Source of the DNA: Fuscibacter oryzae
GTDB taxonomy: Bacteria; Pseudomonadota; Alphaproteobacteria; Rhodobacterales; Rhodobacteraceae
DNA: 64,000 nucleotides
Direction of reading: 5' to 3'
Assembly (NCBI RefSeq): GCF_016765795.1
Contig: NZ_JAESVP010000007.1
Location: 117,668 to 181,667, forward strand
The translations under genes were made by a program, and so were the position numbers. Of the stretch, positions 16,500-24,756 are shown one piece after another (the stretch's first letter is position 1; each line of letters opens with the position of its first letter). The notes beneath the pieces are model-generated. The model searched no databases. It saw only the letters and a program-made list of their open reading frames with translations, and had not been told where the DNA came from.

Positions 16500-16831
16500 C
16501 TGCCACCGCTTCCGGCCTGTGCCGACAGGCGCAGCGTGGCCCAGCCTGTGCCATCTGGTTCCGGCGATTCCATCACGTCGAAGGTGCGACCGGCGATGAT
16601 CACCCGATCCTTGCGGGCCAGCCCGGCGAAGTCGCTGGCCTTTCCGCTGATCACGGGGGCGGTGTCTTCGCGGACGTATTGCTTGCCCAGCGCGGCGTTC
16701 ACACCGCTTTCATCGAAAATGACGCGGGCCGAACGTGTCGGCCCGGTCGAAGGAATGATCTGGGCGACGACCGCAAACCCCATGTCAGGGTCAAGGAAAT
16801 CGTCCAGGTCTTCCCATGGCGCCAGCGGCAT
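16496..16831 (-). CDS. Head-tail joining protein
   Basis: 111 aa. The beta-rich pattern ARVIFDESGV, GRTFDVMESPEPDG is typical of the Gifsy-2/lambda FII-like joining family. Located right after the capsid genes as expected. The start at 16831 was chosen because a longer reading would overlap the preceding 58-aa gene. Confidence 0.65.
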   Translation of the reverse strand: MPLAPWEDLDDFLDPDMGFAVVAQIIPSTGPTRSARVIFDESGVNAALGKQYVREDTAPVISGKASDFAGLARKDRVIIAGRTFDVMESPEPDGTGWATLRLSAQAGSGGR

Positions 16832-16835
16832 GGCC

Positions 16836-17012
16836 TTACTTGGCCGCCTTGCCGGTCTTGCCTTCGGCGGCCTCTCCACCTTCGGAAGCGGCCTCAATGG
16901 CCTTTTCACGATAGACCAGATTGCGGCCCAGCGCGTCTTCGACGGTGACGGTCGCGCCTGCCTTGTGGGCGACACCATCAATCATGATGGGGTTCAACAG
17001 TTCAACTTTCAT
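16836..17012 (-). CDS. Hypothetical small phage protein (58 aa)
   Basis: An AGGAG lies 8 nt before the ATG. The protein begins MKVELLNPIMIDGVAHKAG, then TVTVEDALGRNLVYR, and ends in an Ala/Glu/Lys-rich tail. Small proteins of this type between the capsid and head-tail joining genes are common in phages. The role is unknown, possibly head completion. Confidence 0.75.
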   Translation of the reverse strand: MKVELLNPIMIDGVAHKAGATVTVEDALGRNLVYREKAIEAASEGGEAAEGKTGKAAK

Positions 17013-17075
17013 GGGTGTGGCTCCTGATCAGAAAGGGGGCCGCGTCATGCGGCCCCTCTATGGGTCATGGGTGGG

Positions 17076-19130
17076 TTACGGGACCATCACGCCGTAGCAG
17101 AACGATTCCGGGTGGCGGAACACGAAGTCCACGTCTTGGAACATCACGATCCGCAGCCCGCCCGACTTCGACAGGCTGTAGGGGTCGATCGTCACATCCA
17201 GGCCGCCCCACATGCCGACGATGCAGTCGGCAAAGTTGCCGAAGAACACATCGCCTGTGGTGATCTGGTTGGTCACCTCGGTGCGGTATCCGTTGACGGT
17301 GTTGCCCGGTTCCCAGACGGGCGCGCCGTCGGTGCCGGTGAACTTCTGCGTGGTCTTCAGCTTGCCGCGCATCAGTGCGTTCAGCACATAGGCCATCGAA
17401 TCCACATCGGCATTGTCGGCCGCGATCTGGGCTTCCATGTCCACGATCTCGGCATAGGTGGGCTGGGCCACGGTGGCGAAATCGACAAGGTTGATGCCCG
17501 ACACGTTCTTGAGGCCGCGCGGGTTATTCGCAGCACCCGACCCGTAGAAGCCCGCAAGGTCGATGCCCAGCGCCAGCGCGGCGTTCAGGTCGTTGCGGAT
17601 CAGGCGTTCGGCGTCGGGGGTCGATTGCATCAGCAGGCGACGGGTAATGTCCGAATAGGCCGCGATGGTCTTGGGCGACATGCTGACCTGACCGATCGTC
17701 GCCACGCCCTCGGTTGCATCGGCGTTTTCCGCGATCCAGTAGGCGCTGGCCCCGGCGATCTGCTTAGGCACATCGACGTTGCCGACAAGGCCAGCCATCG
17801 ACTGTGCAAGGCGCAAAAACGCAGTGCGGTTGCGCAGCATGTCGATGAACGACCCGGCCAGCAGTTCGCGGCCCACCAGGTTCGCGCCGCTGGTCGCACC
17901 GACCGGCGTGTTGGCAGCGCCACCGGCGTTGAAGGCGCGAGACAGCACTTCATGCGGGATCATGAGGCCACGCGCGTCACGGCCATAACGCTGCGCAGCT
18001 GCGGCCGAACATTCCAGTTCGAAGGCGGCGGCTTCGCGGTCGGCGGCGGTTGCGCCGGGCAGCTGGGCGCGCAGGCCACGGAAGAAGCTGAAGCGATGCA
18101 CTTCTTCGTCGGTCAGGCCAACTTCCTGATCACGCTGGGCTTGGGTGTTTTCACCGACCGGGCGCTGACGCTGGCCGCGCTGGGTCATGCGTTCCAGAAT
18201 GCGGGTTTGCAGCTGTTCCGGGGTGGACCCATCAGCCACGGCCGCCTCGGCCAGATCGGTCGCGCCATAGGTGCGGCCCAGTTCCATGAGCGAAGTAACG
18301 CGCGTGCGGGCGGCGGTCTCGGCGACGCGGGTCAGGGCCACTTCGGCCTCACCTGCACGTTCCAGAATTTCAACGATCTCGACGATGACGCCGCTTTCGT
18401 CCACTTTTGCGCGAACCAGATTGCCCTGGGCGTCGCGCGTGATGATGGTTTTCATACCGCTACTCCTGTGTTGCGGATTGGCGGGCGACGCCCGTGTGTC
18501 TGCACCTTGCCCACCTTGCGGGGGCGGTTCCTCTGGCGCTTGCTGACTGCGCCCGACACCGACCGAAGGGTCGGCGGGCACGGCCACCAGCGAGATTTCG
18601 AAGGGTTCCCAATCGGTGATGCGGACGATCTCGTTGTCGTCCTCCATCTCCTGCACGAAGCCATGCACGAAATAGCCGACCGAAACGTGTTGCCGGATCT
18701 TGTCCAGCACGTCCTGAAAGACCGCTTCGGCCTCGGGGCTGCGGCTGAACCGCACCGTGGCCCGGCCGATCCGGTCGGCGCCGATCTCGACGCTTTCCAC
18801 CACGCCGATCTGGCGCGTCCAGTCATGATCCAGCAGCAGGGCCGCCGCGTTGTTCAGCCGATCGAGGCGGATCGAGGTGGGTGCGTGGTCAAGGATTTCA
18901 GTGCCGAACCAGCGATCCACCGGCGCTTCGGAAGAGAAGGCCAGCTCGACGGTGCGTTCCTCGGCGCTGAAGCTGCGCACTTCGCCAAAGCGGGCAAGGC
19001 GACCTTGACCCCGGTTGGCGTTGATCTGCTCGACGGTGACCGCGCGTGTCAGGGGCTGGCCGATCAGCCGTTCGGCAAGGCCTCCATCCTTGGGCGGCGT
19101 CTTGCCCCACGTCGGTTTGGTTTCTGCCAT
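17076..19130 (-). CDS. Fused prohead protease and major capsid protein (HK97 type)
   Basis: 684 aa from the ATG with AGGGGG upstream; an in-frame TTG at 19145 is less likely. Residues 1-200 form a prohead protease of the Peptidase S78 type (LDHDWTRQIGVVESVE with the catalytic-type His; FEISLVAVPADP). A linker of Pro/Gly/Gln follows. From residue 226 a complete HK97-type capsid protein begins, with a helical delta domain and then the capsid core (NADATEGVATIG, ITRRLLMQSTPDAERLI, PYSLSKSGGLRI). An internal ATG at 18455 has its own AGGAG, so unfused capsid could also be made. Confidence 0.88.
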   Translation of the reverse strand: MAETKPTWGKTPPKDGGLAERLIGQPLTRAVTVEQINANRGQGRLARFGEVRSFSAEERTVELAFSSEAPVDRWFGTEILDHAPTSIRLDRLNNAAALLLDHDWTRQIGVVESVEIGADRIGRATVRFSRSPEAEAVFQDVLDKIRQHVSVGYFVHGFVQEMEDDNEIVRITDWEPFEISLVAVPADPSVGVGRSQQAPEEPPPQGGQGADTRASPANPQHRSSGMKTIITRDAQGNLVRAKVDESGVIVEIVEILERAGEAEVALTRVAETAARTRVTSLMELGRTYGATDLAEAAVADGSTPEQLQTRILERMTQRGQRQRPVGENTQAQRDQEVGLTDEEVHRFSFFRGLRAQLPGATAADREAAAFELECSAAAAQRYGRDARGLMIPHEVLSRAFNAGGAANTPVGATSGANLVGRELLAGSFIDMLRNRTAFLRLAQSMAGLVGNVDVPKQIAGASAYWIAENADATEGVATIGQVSMSPKTIAAYSDITRRLLMQSTPDAERLIRNDLNAALALGIDLAGFYGSGAANNPRGLKNVSGINLVDFATVAQPTYAEIVDMEAQIAADNADVDSMAYVLNALMRGKLKTTQKFTGTDGAPVWEPGNTVNGYRTEVTNQITTGDVFFGNFADCIVGMWGGLDVTIDPYSLSKSGGLRIVMFQDVDFVFRHPESFCYGVMVP
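18463..18467 (-). promoter_or_regulatory. Internal ribosome binding site for capsid protein
   Basis: Coding-strand AGGAG 7 nt before the in-frame ATG at 18455, which begins MKTIITRDAQG, a typical HK97 capsid start. It would give a 459-aa capsid protein in addition to the fusion. Confidence 0.65.
18528..18540 (-). repeat. GCGCCAGAGGAA motif, copy inside protease-capsid linker
   Basis: Coding-strand AGCGCCAGAGGAA, encoding APEE in the linker about 70 bp before the internal capsid start. Confidence 0.55.
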
Positions 19131-19180
19131 CGCGGCCCCCTGCAAGTGTCGGGGGCATTACGTCACGGGACGGGTGGCAT

Positions 19181-19193
19181 TTCCTCTGGCGCT
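19181..19193 (-). repeat. GCGCCAGAGGAA motif, copy upstream of protease-capsid gene
   Basis: Coding-strand TAGCGCCAGAGGAA about 50 bp before the protease start, in the short gap next to hicAB. Confidence 0.6.
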
Positions 19194-19232
19194 AAATCCG
19201 CCCCGATCCATCGCACGCAGCCTTAAGGAAAT

Positions 19233-19291
19233 ACACACATAAGTGTGTTTTTATCTTGTGCGTTGTTTGGAGTGTGTATATAACTACACAC
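19233..19291 (+). promoter_or_regulatory. hicAB promoter and operator repeats
   Basis: A -35 TTGTGC (19256-19261) and -10 TATAAC (19279-19284) are separated by 17 bp. The -10 lies in the loop of the inverted repeat GTGTGTA/TACACAC (19272-19278, 19285-19291). A second repeat ACACAC/GTGTGT (19233-19238, 19243-19248) lies upstream. Together they look like HicB operators giving autorepression. Confidence 0.7.
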
Positions 19292-19305
19292 AGAAAGGGG
19301 GTTTC

Positions 19306-19494
19306 ATGGAGCTTGAAGCAAACAGTAAAAAGCTCCTCAAGATACTTAAGGATGCAGGTTTCGAGGAAATATCCAAACGTGGATCACACCTCAAACTTCG
19401 GAAGGGCAATACGACACTTGTTATGCCTCACCCGAAGAAAGACCTGCCGCTTGGGTTAGTGAGGGCAATCTACAAACAGGCGGGGCTTCTATAG
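19306..19494 (+). CDS. hicA: HicA toxin, mRNA interferase
   Basis: 62 aa, the usual HicA length, with AGGGGG 6 nt before the ATG. KKLLKILKDAGFEEISKRGSHLKLRKG is the double-stranded-RNA-binding-like fold with the catalytic His in RGSH; it ends PLGLVRAIYKQAGL, a family trait. Cleaves mRNA when free from HicB. It lies on the strand opposite to the surrounding structural genes and is AT-richer, so it was probably inserted as a cassette. An upstream in-frame ATG at 19243 would lie within the operator and is rejected. Confidence 0.92.
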   Translation: MELEANSKKLLKILKDAGFEEISKRGSHLKLRKGNTTLVMPHPKKDLPLGLVRAIYKQAGLL

Positions 19495-19552
19495 CCCCGC
19501 CCACCATGGAACCCTCTGCAACACTTAACAAAACAAGGGACGCAACAAGAGG

Positions 19553-19951
19553 ATGCACTATTATACTGCCGTCGTTCATCGGGATGGGGAAAGCGCCTAT
19601 GGCCTGACTTTCCCCGATCTTCCCGGTTGCTTCGCTGCGGCGGATAGCTGGGATGATATTCCGGCCGCAGCAAATGAGGCCTTGGACCTCTGGTTCGAGG
19701 ACCAGGACGATGTTGTTCCATCGTCCTTGGGAAAGCTGCAAGCAGACCCGGCCATTCAGGCCGAACTGAAGGAAGGGGCGGTGCTGTTTCCCGTGCCCTA
19801 CATTCCTGCCGATACCACGCTTGAACGGGTGAATATCTCGATCGAGCGTGGGCTTCTGCGGGCCATTGATACCACGGCAAAGTCGCGCGGGATGACTCGC
19901 AGCGCCTTTATCGCGTCTTCTACCCGGCGTGAGCTTGTGGGCCATAGTTAA
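19553..19951 (+). CDS. hicB: HicB antitoxin
   Basis: 132 aa. N-terminal degraded RNase H-like domain with the signature YGLTFPDLPGCFAAADSWDD and the helix ANEALDLWFED; C-terminal ribbon-helix-helix region (ERVNISIERGLLRAIDTTAKSRGM) for DNA binding. Neutralises HicA and represses the operon. Follows hicA by 58 bp. Confidence 0.92.
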   Translation: MHYYTAVVHRDGESAYGLTFPDLPGCFAAADSWDDIPAAANEALDLWFEDQDDVVPSSLGKLQADPAIQAELKEGAVLFPVPYIPADTTLERVNISIERGLLRAIDTTAKSRGMTRSAFIASSTRRELVGHS

Positions 19952-19958
19952 AGACCCG

Positions 19959-19985
19959 GCAGGGCGGCTATGCCGCCCTGCTTTT
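19959..19985 (+). terminator. Rho-independent terminator after hicAB
   Basis: Perfect 10-bp stem GCAGGGCGGC / GCCGCCCTGC with a TAT loop, followed by TTTT. The opposing structural gene stops right after it, so it also separates the two transcripts. Confidence 0.85.
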
Positions 19986-20317
19986 CAGTTGCTGCCATTG
20001 ACCAGAACACGCTCTTCGATGACGGTCTGAAATTCGCCGTCAAGGTCCACATCGACCTGCAAGCGGCACTCGGTTCTGTTTCTGCGGCCGAAGTCCAGAT
20101 CGCCTTTCGCAAAGCGCACGATCACCTTCCCGGCGCTGGCGTCGTCCATCGTCACGATGCCAGAGACCGGTGCGGCACCATCCTTCATCGGCAAAAGCGA
20201 AGCTGTCACCGTCGCGCCGGTCAGATCCTGCGGGGCAGGGGCCGGGCCGTTCGGGTCGCCGTCTTCGGTGACGGTGCATCTGATCGTCAGGCTGTTCTTT
20301 TCCCAAGTGCTGATCAT
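19985..20317 (-). CDS. Hypothetical structural protein (110 aa)
   Basis: Beta-rich protein (SLTIRCTVTEDG, GATVTASLLPMKDG, GKVIVRFAKGDLDFG, QVDVDLDGEFQTVIEERVLV) resembling an Ig-like or decoration domain. No family recognised. Its start overlaps the Gly-rich fibre gene by ATGA, so it belongs to the same operon and may be a virion accessory protein. Confidence 0.6.
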   Translation of the reverse strand: MISTWEKNSLTIRCTVTEDGDPNGPAPAPQDLTGATVTASLLPMKDGAAPVSGIVTMDDASAGKVIVRFAKGDLDFGRRNRTECRLQVDVDLDGEFQTVIEERVLVNGSN

Positions 20318-21744
20318 TTACGCCTCCATGTTCCGGTCAGTTTGTGCTGGGCCATAGCGCCGGTCAGTTCATGGCGCTGCCAAACCCCGCCGATCGCCGG
20401 GCGCCGCCAGACGCCGGTCAGTTCGTGTTGGACGCCCGTTATGTCGGGCGGTGTCGCCACGATACCCAGCAAATCCGCGACGAGCTGCGCGACGGCCTCC
20501 ATCGCGCCAGACAGATCAACCCCGCCCGCAATGGCCCCACGGCCGCTGGCGATGCCCTGCAATGCGCCAGGCAGGTCAACCGCAGCGTCGATGCTGCCCC
20601 GCCCGCTGGCGATACCCTGCATCTGGCCGTCGCCGGTCAGCCCTGCCACAGCCCTGCCAAATGCCCCGGCGATTGCCACCGCAGCGGCCCCGGTTGAGAC
20701 CAAAGCGCTGGCCGTGCCCAGCAAGTTTGCCACCGCACTGGCCTGACCGATCCCGGCGACGCTGGCGATGGCCGCACCGATCGACGGGACGACGACAGTC
20801 AGACCGGCCGAACCTGCAATCCCCGCGGCGGTTTTCCCTTGTGCGATGCCAGAGCTGGTGATCGCGGCATTGGAATTTGCGGCGGCGGTCATGCCACCAA
20901 TGGCAGGCGCGACGCCGACGATGCTCGCATCGATTACGGCGCCGCCAGGTGTTTGCACCCGCAGGATGGCGGCACCATCCTTCGCCGGAACCACGGTTGC
21001 CCAGCCGCCGCCATCTACGACATTGGTGCCCCACGATCCGCAGCCATAGCCACCATGGTTGGCCGGATTGGCCCGCGCCCGCGCAGAACCGCCCGCCGCG
21101 ACATAAATCGGGGTGCCGGTGAAATTGATGACGACAGGATCACCGCCAATACCGGGCGTGGTCGAAACAGCACTGCCCCCGGCGCTGCCAGCCCCACCGC
21201 CGCCAGCACCACGCGACCCGTTACCGTTGCCGCCACTGTTGCCTTGTCCGGTGGTGCCCGCCGCGCCGAATTGGTTCGGATCGCTGACGGAGTTGTAGTT
21301 ACCACCACCACCGCCAGATCCGCCGCCCGTCGGTGCGTATTCGGCCCCAGACCCCGATTTACCCGGCGCGCCCCCACCACCACCCAGCGCGGTCAGCCCC
21401 AGCGCAGACGTATTCCCCCCTTTGGGGCCGACGCCTGCGGCGGTAGATGTCGATGCCGCGCCGACAACGATTGTATATGTGCCGGGTTCAACCCACACAT
21501 AGTCTTCAACTGGAACACCGCCCGCGGCCCCGCCGCCTGCATAGTATGATGCGACGCCGCTGTTTCGGCCACCGCGTCCACCCGCGCCAATCAGCTGCCG
21601 GTCGATATAACCGGCAACCGAAATCGTGATCGTTCCCCCTGCCGTGCTGTCAAACAGATACACATCATAGGACGTGCCGCTGATTGTGGCGGTCGTCTTG
21701 GATGCGCCTGTATAGCCAGAGATTACGGCATAGGGCGTTGGCAT
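20314..21744 (-). CDS. Glycine-rich fibre or surface protein (476 aa)
   Basis: Residues 1-90 are a short beta domain; residues 90-270 are extremely Gly-rich (for example GGGSGGGGGN), as in Gly-rich tail fibre/receptor-binding domains. Later residues are Ala/Gly/Ser repeats including two copies of QGIASGRG, and the C-terminus repeats LTGVWRR and ELTG motifs. Probably a virion surface fibre. Its location between portal and capsid genes is unusual. Confidence 0.65.
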   Translation of the reverse strand: MPTPYAVISGYTGASKTTATISGTSYDVYLFDSTAGGTITISVAGYIDRQLIGAGGRGGRNSGVASYYAGGGAAGGVPVEDYVWVEPGTYTIVVGAASTSTAAGVGPKGGNTSALGLTALGGGGGAPGKSGSGAEYAPTGGGSGGGGGNYNSVSDPNQFGAAGTTGQGNSGGNGNGSRGAGGGGAGSAGGSAVSTTPGIGGDPVVINFTGTPIYVAAGGSARARANPANHGGYGCGSWGTNVVDGGGWATVVPAKDGAAILRVQTPGGAVIDASIVGVAPAIGGMTAAANSNAAITSSGIAQGKTAAGIAGSAGLTVVVPSIGAAIASVAGIGQASAVANLLGTASALVSTGAAAVAIAGAFGRAVAGLTGDGQMQGIASGRGSIDAAVDLPGALQGIASGRGAIAGGVDLSGAMEAVAQLVADLLGIVATPPDITGVQHELTGVWRRPAIGGVWQRHELTGAMAQHKLTGTWRRK

Positions 21745-22229
21745 CAGGCCCCCACGGCTTCAAAGGCGGCGATCAGCGCGGCAAGCTCGGGCGCGGCGCG
21801 CAGGGCCGCAGCTTCTGCGGCGGCGATGAAACCGGGCCTCTCGATATGCTTGGTCTGGATGTTGTCGTAGGACTGCACGACGATGGCGATCAAGGCCGTG
21901 TGCGGCAGCCCTTCCACGAAGCCCGTCAGGAAGGCATTCCAGGCCGACGCTGCGATCTCGACCTGAACGGCCTTAGCCTGATATTCCGCAATCGAGGCAG
22001 GGCCGCCTATCGAGGCCATATGCTGTTCCGCGAAGGCAAGCTGCTTTGGGGCTTCTGCAAAAACGGCATATGTCGCCACTTTGGAGGCCCGCAGACCATT
22101 CTGAACGGCATCGAGATACATCCAGGGCAGATCGCCCTGGGTATCCCGCACGAAGCGAAGGGATTCGGCAGTTTGCAGGATAGCATCGACTGCCTGTTGC
22201 ATGACTGATGGAAAGCGAGACAGGCCCAT
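21744..22229 (-). CDS. Hypothetical helical phage protein (161 aa)
   Basis: Mostly helical, Ala-rich, soluble. No family recognised. The stop overlaps the start of the Gly-rich gene, so it is in the same transcript. May be an assembly partner of the Gly-rich protein (inference). Confidence 0.55.
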   Translation of the reverse strand: MGLSRFPSVMQQAVDAILQTAESLRFVRDTQGDLPWMYLDAVQNGLRASKVATYAVFAEAPKQLAFAEQHMASIGGPASIAEYQAKAVQVEIAASAWNAFLTGFVEGLPHTALIAIVVQSYDNIQTKHIERPGFIAAAEAAALRAAPELAALIAAFEAVGA

Positions 22230-22231
22230 GA

Positions 22232-22645
22232 TTACACCGGCTGTCCAACGCCGAACGATCCGCCGCTGACGGTGATGCTGTCACCCGCCACCAGCGATTC
22301 ATTCGCCCGGTTCATCTTCAGATCGCCTGTCCCGCCATAGGCAGCACCGCGCGAAACAGTGCCGTACCAGTGCCGGGTCGCGCCTTGCTTGATCAGGAAA
22401 TAGCCTGCATCGCCGGAAACGGTAATCGGCAGAGTGACCGCGTTCAGCGTCTTCAATCCGCCTGCCGCCGCCGTCGCCCAATCGGCCGGCATGACTGCCG
22501 TGGCCAGCAGCGTGCCGGTGGGGGCGGTGGCCAGCGTGGCGGGGCGGGCGCCGGTATAGATTTCAATCGTCGGGGATGCACCCACGGCGGCCTCCATCGC
22601 ATCGGCGCCTGCGTTCAGCATGGCATCTGACATGATACTGGTCAT
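22232..22645 (-). CDS. Hypothetical phage structural protein (137 aa)
   Basis: The ATG overlaps the portal stop by ATGA. Beta-rich with PTIEIYTGARPATLATAPTG and YFLIKQGATRHWYGTVSRG, a pattern I associate with small phage structural proteins near the portal, but no named family. An in-frame ATG at 22633 is an alternative start. Confidence 0.6.
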   Translation of the reverse strand: MTSIMSDAMLNAGADAMEAAVGASPTIEIYTGARPATLATAPTGTLLATAVMPADWATAAAGGLKTLNAVTLPITVSGDAGYFLIKQGATRHWYGTVSRGAAYGGTGDLKMNRANESLVAGDSITVSGGSFGVGQPV

Positions 22646-24216
22646 TGAGGGTTCCCCTGTGTGTCGGCGGGCGGTTCGCCCGGCTTTGCGGGCGCGGCGG
22701 GTTTCTTCCCCAGCGCCTGTTCGATGAACCACTGCGGCAATCCGGCGGCGGTCATCATCTGAATGTCGGCGGCCAGCTCGCGGAACACGTCCTGCGGGTC
22801 GCGGCCGGAATCGCGGATGAACTGCGAAGATGTGGACAAGCCCGCGGCCTTGCCGTCGATCGCCGCCTTCACATCAGCGCTGGGATCGATCCACGCCCAG
22901 CGGCGGCCCTGCCAGGCAACTGCCGTGTATTTGTCCAGGCGTTCAGGCTTCAAGCGACCGCCCTTGGCCAGCACGATCTTGCCCGACAGAAGGGACAGGC
23001 GCAGCCACCGCATGAAGACTGGCTCGGCCAGCGCCTCGATCAGCCATTCCTGCAACTCTTTCCAGTGTTCGCGCTCGTCCAGCGCGCCCTGCCGGATGGA
23101 CGAATAGTTGACGCCCTCAAGGTCATTGGCGAGACCGTTGTAAGAAACGCCCAGACCCGACGCGATGGCGCGCAACATTTCCTTGCGGAAAGGCGCCAGC
23201 TCGCCGGTGGGATAGGCGGGGTGGGAATTGACCACCTCGACGCCAGCCGGAAGTTCCCGATACATACCGGGTTCGACTTCCATTTCGATCTCTTCATCTT
23301 CGTCAGCCTCGGGGCCTTCGCCCTCGCGCCACTGAAAGAAGCCACCCTTGGCGGCCGAAGCACGGGCGTTCACCAGCGCGGACCTTTCATAGCCGCCCAG
23401 CATGTGCATCCGCCACAATGCGGTTGCCATCCATGGCAGGCCGCGCTTTTGCCCCACCAGATCGGGCAGGAAGCCGTGCAGGATTTCATCGGCGGGAACC
23501 CGGATATAGGCCCGGCCGCCATAGTGATAGTCGGCTTCGCCTTCCTGCGTCGTGGTGAAGTAATAGGCCAGCGCACGGCCATAGATGTTGAATTCGATGC
23601 CATGGCGGATGAAGCCGCCACCCGCCACCCGGTCCTGATCGAAATCGACCGGGCAGCGCTGCGGGTCCAGCATCTGCAAGGAAAAGCCCCAAGGGCCAGC
23701 ATCCGCCCCATAGATCATGCGGATCATGAACTCGCCGTCACGGGCCGCAGAAACCGCCGCCTGCGCCTGGATGGCCCGCCAAGACAGCTTGCCTGCAACG
23801 TCGCAGTTTTCACGGCGGCCCCATTCGCGCCAAGCCGATTCAAGGGCGTCGTTGGCGGCGGTGTCCAGCGTGCCGTTGTCGTCGCGGGTCTGGGCTTGCA
23901 GGCGGATGCCATCGGGGCCGACGACATTCTGACTGACCATCCGCAGGAAGGCCTTGCCATAGTCATTGTTGGCGGCCTGTTCGCGCGACCGTGCCACCAG
24001 TGGGCGTTGGTTGCGGCGCACAATATCGTCGGCCGGGATGGGTGAGGTTGGCCAGGCGGCGGTCAGGCGATCGGCGCGGGCGCTGTCCATCATCGCAGAT
24101 CGGGCAAGGTGCATCCCGATCCGGCGCGACCGCTCGATCGTCGGCCCCGTGGCCGTGACAACTGCCACGGGCTGCGCCTCTTCAGTCGGTTTCGACCTGC
24201 GGAAAAAACGCATCAT
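22642..24216 (-). CDS. Portal protein (lambda gpB family)
   Basis: 524 aa. Twelve-fold DNA entry ring of the capsid. Family features include NDYGKAFLRMVSQNVVGPDGIRL, the LPDLVGQKRGLPWM block and the C-terminal LSTSSQFIRDSGRDPQDVFRELAADI. The acidic stretch DEDEEIEMEVE near residue 310 is a variable loop. Followed by an atypical set of fibre-like genes rather than directly by the protease. Confidence 0.93.
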   Translation of the reverse strand: MMRFFRRSKPTEEAQPVAVVTATGPTIERSRRIGMHLARSAMMDSARADRLTAAWPTSPIPADDIVRRNQRPLVARSREQAANNDYGKAFLRMVSQNVVGPDGIRLQAQTRDDNGTLDTAANDALESAWREWGRRENCDVAGKLSWRAIQAQAAVSAARDGEFMIRMIYGADAGPWGFSLQMLDPQRCPVDFDQDRVAGGGFIRHGIEFNIYGRALAYYFTTTQEGEADYHYGGRAYIRVPADEILHGFLPDLVGQKRGLPWMATALWRMHMLGGYERSALVNARASAAKGGFFQWREGEGPEADEDEEIEMEVEPGMYRELPAGVEVVNSHPAYPTGELAPFRKEMLRAIASGLGVSYNGLANDLEGVNYSSIRQGALDEREHWKELQEWLIEALAEPVFMRWLRLSLLSGKIVLAKGGRLKPERLDKYTAVAWQGRRWAWIDPSADVKAAIDGKAAGLSTSSQFIRDSGRDPQDVFRELAADIQMMTAAGLPQWFIEQALGKKPAAPAKPGEPPADTQGNPQ

Positions 24217-24752
24217 CCTGTGAACCTGACCTTGATCATACGGCCGAACAGCGAATTGCCATTGCGGGCGGCCTGCTTTTGCGCGCGAACCTCATCGCGG
24301 TATTGCGCGCGGAACTTCAGAAGTTCGCCCAAGGGGGTGCGCTGAAGCGTCCTGTCCTTGATCGTGTAGCTTTCCTGATCCTTGGTCGCGCGGCCTTCGA
24401 TAACGGCCTCGATCGCCTCCAAGACCTTTTCCGCATGGCTGCGCCCGTCATGCGGATCAGTGATCGTGGCAAGGTCGGCTGCGATAACCGTCTGGCCGGT
24501 GGCAACTGGATAAACGCCGTCAGCGCTCTGGGCGCGCAATTGCCACCAATAGGTGCCCGGCACCCATTCCGCCGATTGAACGGCCGTAGCTTCGAAGATG
24601 TGTGTGGCGCCGTCGGGGGCGGACAGCATGTCGATCTGACCCGGCCCGCGCAGGACCAGATGCAATTCGAACTCTGGGGCCGGAAATGCGGTCAAGGTCA
24701 CGGCGATTTCCACCGTGACACCAGCCGCTATCTTTGCAGGGATCAGGTCCAC
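24213..24752 (-). CDS. Head-tail/gpW-like joining protein with N-terminal beta domain
   Basis: 179 aa. Residues 1-95 are beta-rich and Ig-like; residues 95-165 (HDGRSHAEKVLEAIEAVIEGRATKDQE, LQRTPLGELLKFRAQYRDEV) look like the head-completion gpW-type helix pair seen between terminase and portal in lambda-like phages. Position agrees. The two-domain layout is longer than lambda gpW (68 aa). Confidence 0.7.
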   Translation of the reverse strand: MDLIPAKIAAGVTVEIAVTLTAFPAPEFELHLVLRGPGQIDMLSAPDGATHIFEATAVQSAEWVPGTYWWQLRAQSADGVYPVATGQTVIAADLATITDPHDGRSHAEKVLEAIEAVIEGRATKDQESYTIKDRTLQRTPLGELLKFRAQYRDEVRAQKQAARNGNSLFGRMIKVRFTG

Positions 24753-24756
24753 CGAT

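Noticed and set aside
17067..19226. 719-aa open frame on the + strand
   Set aside because: It is antisense to the protease-capsid fusion, has biased composition and no family pattern; codon-periodicity shadow of a GC-rich gene.
19243..19305. Upstream start for hicA
   Set aside because: It would overlap the promoter and operators; AGGGGG before 19306 supports the shorter start.
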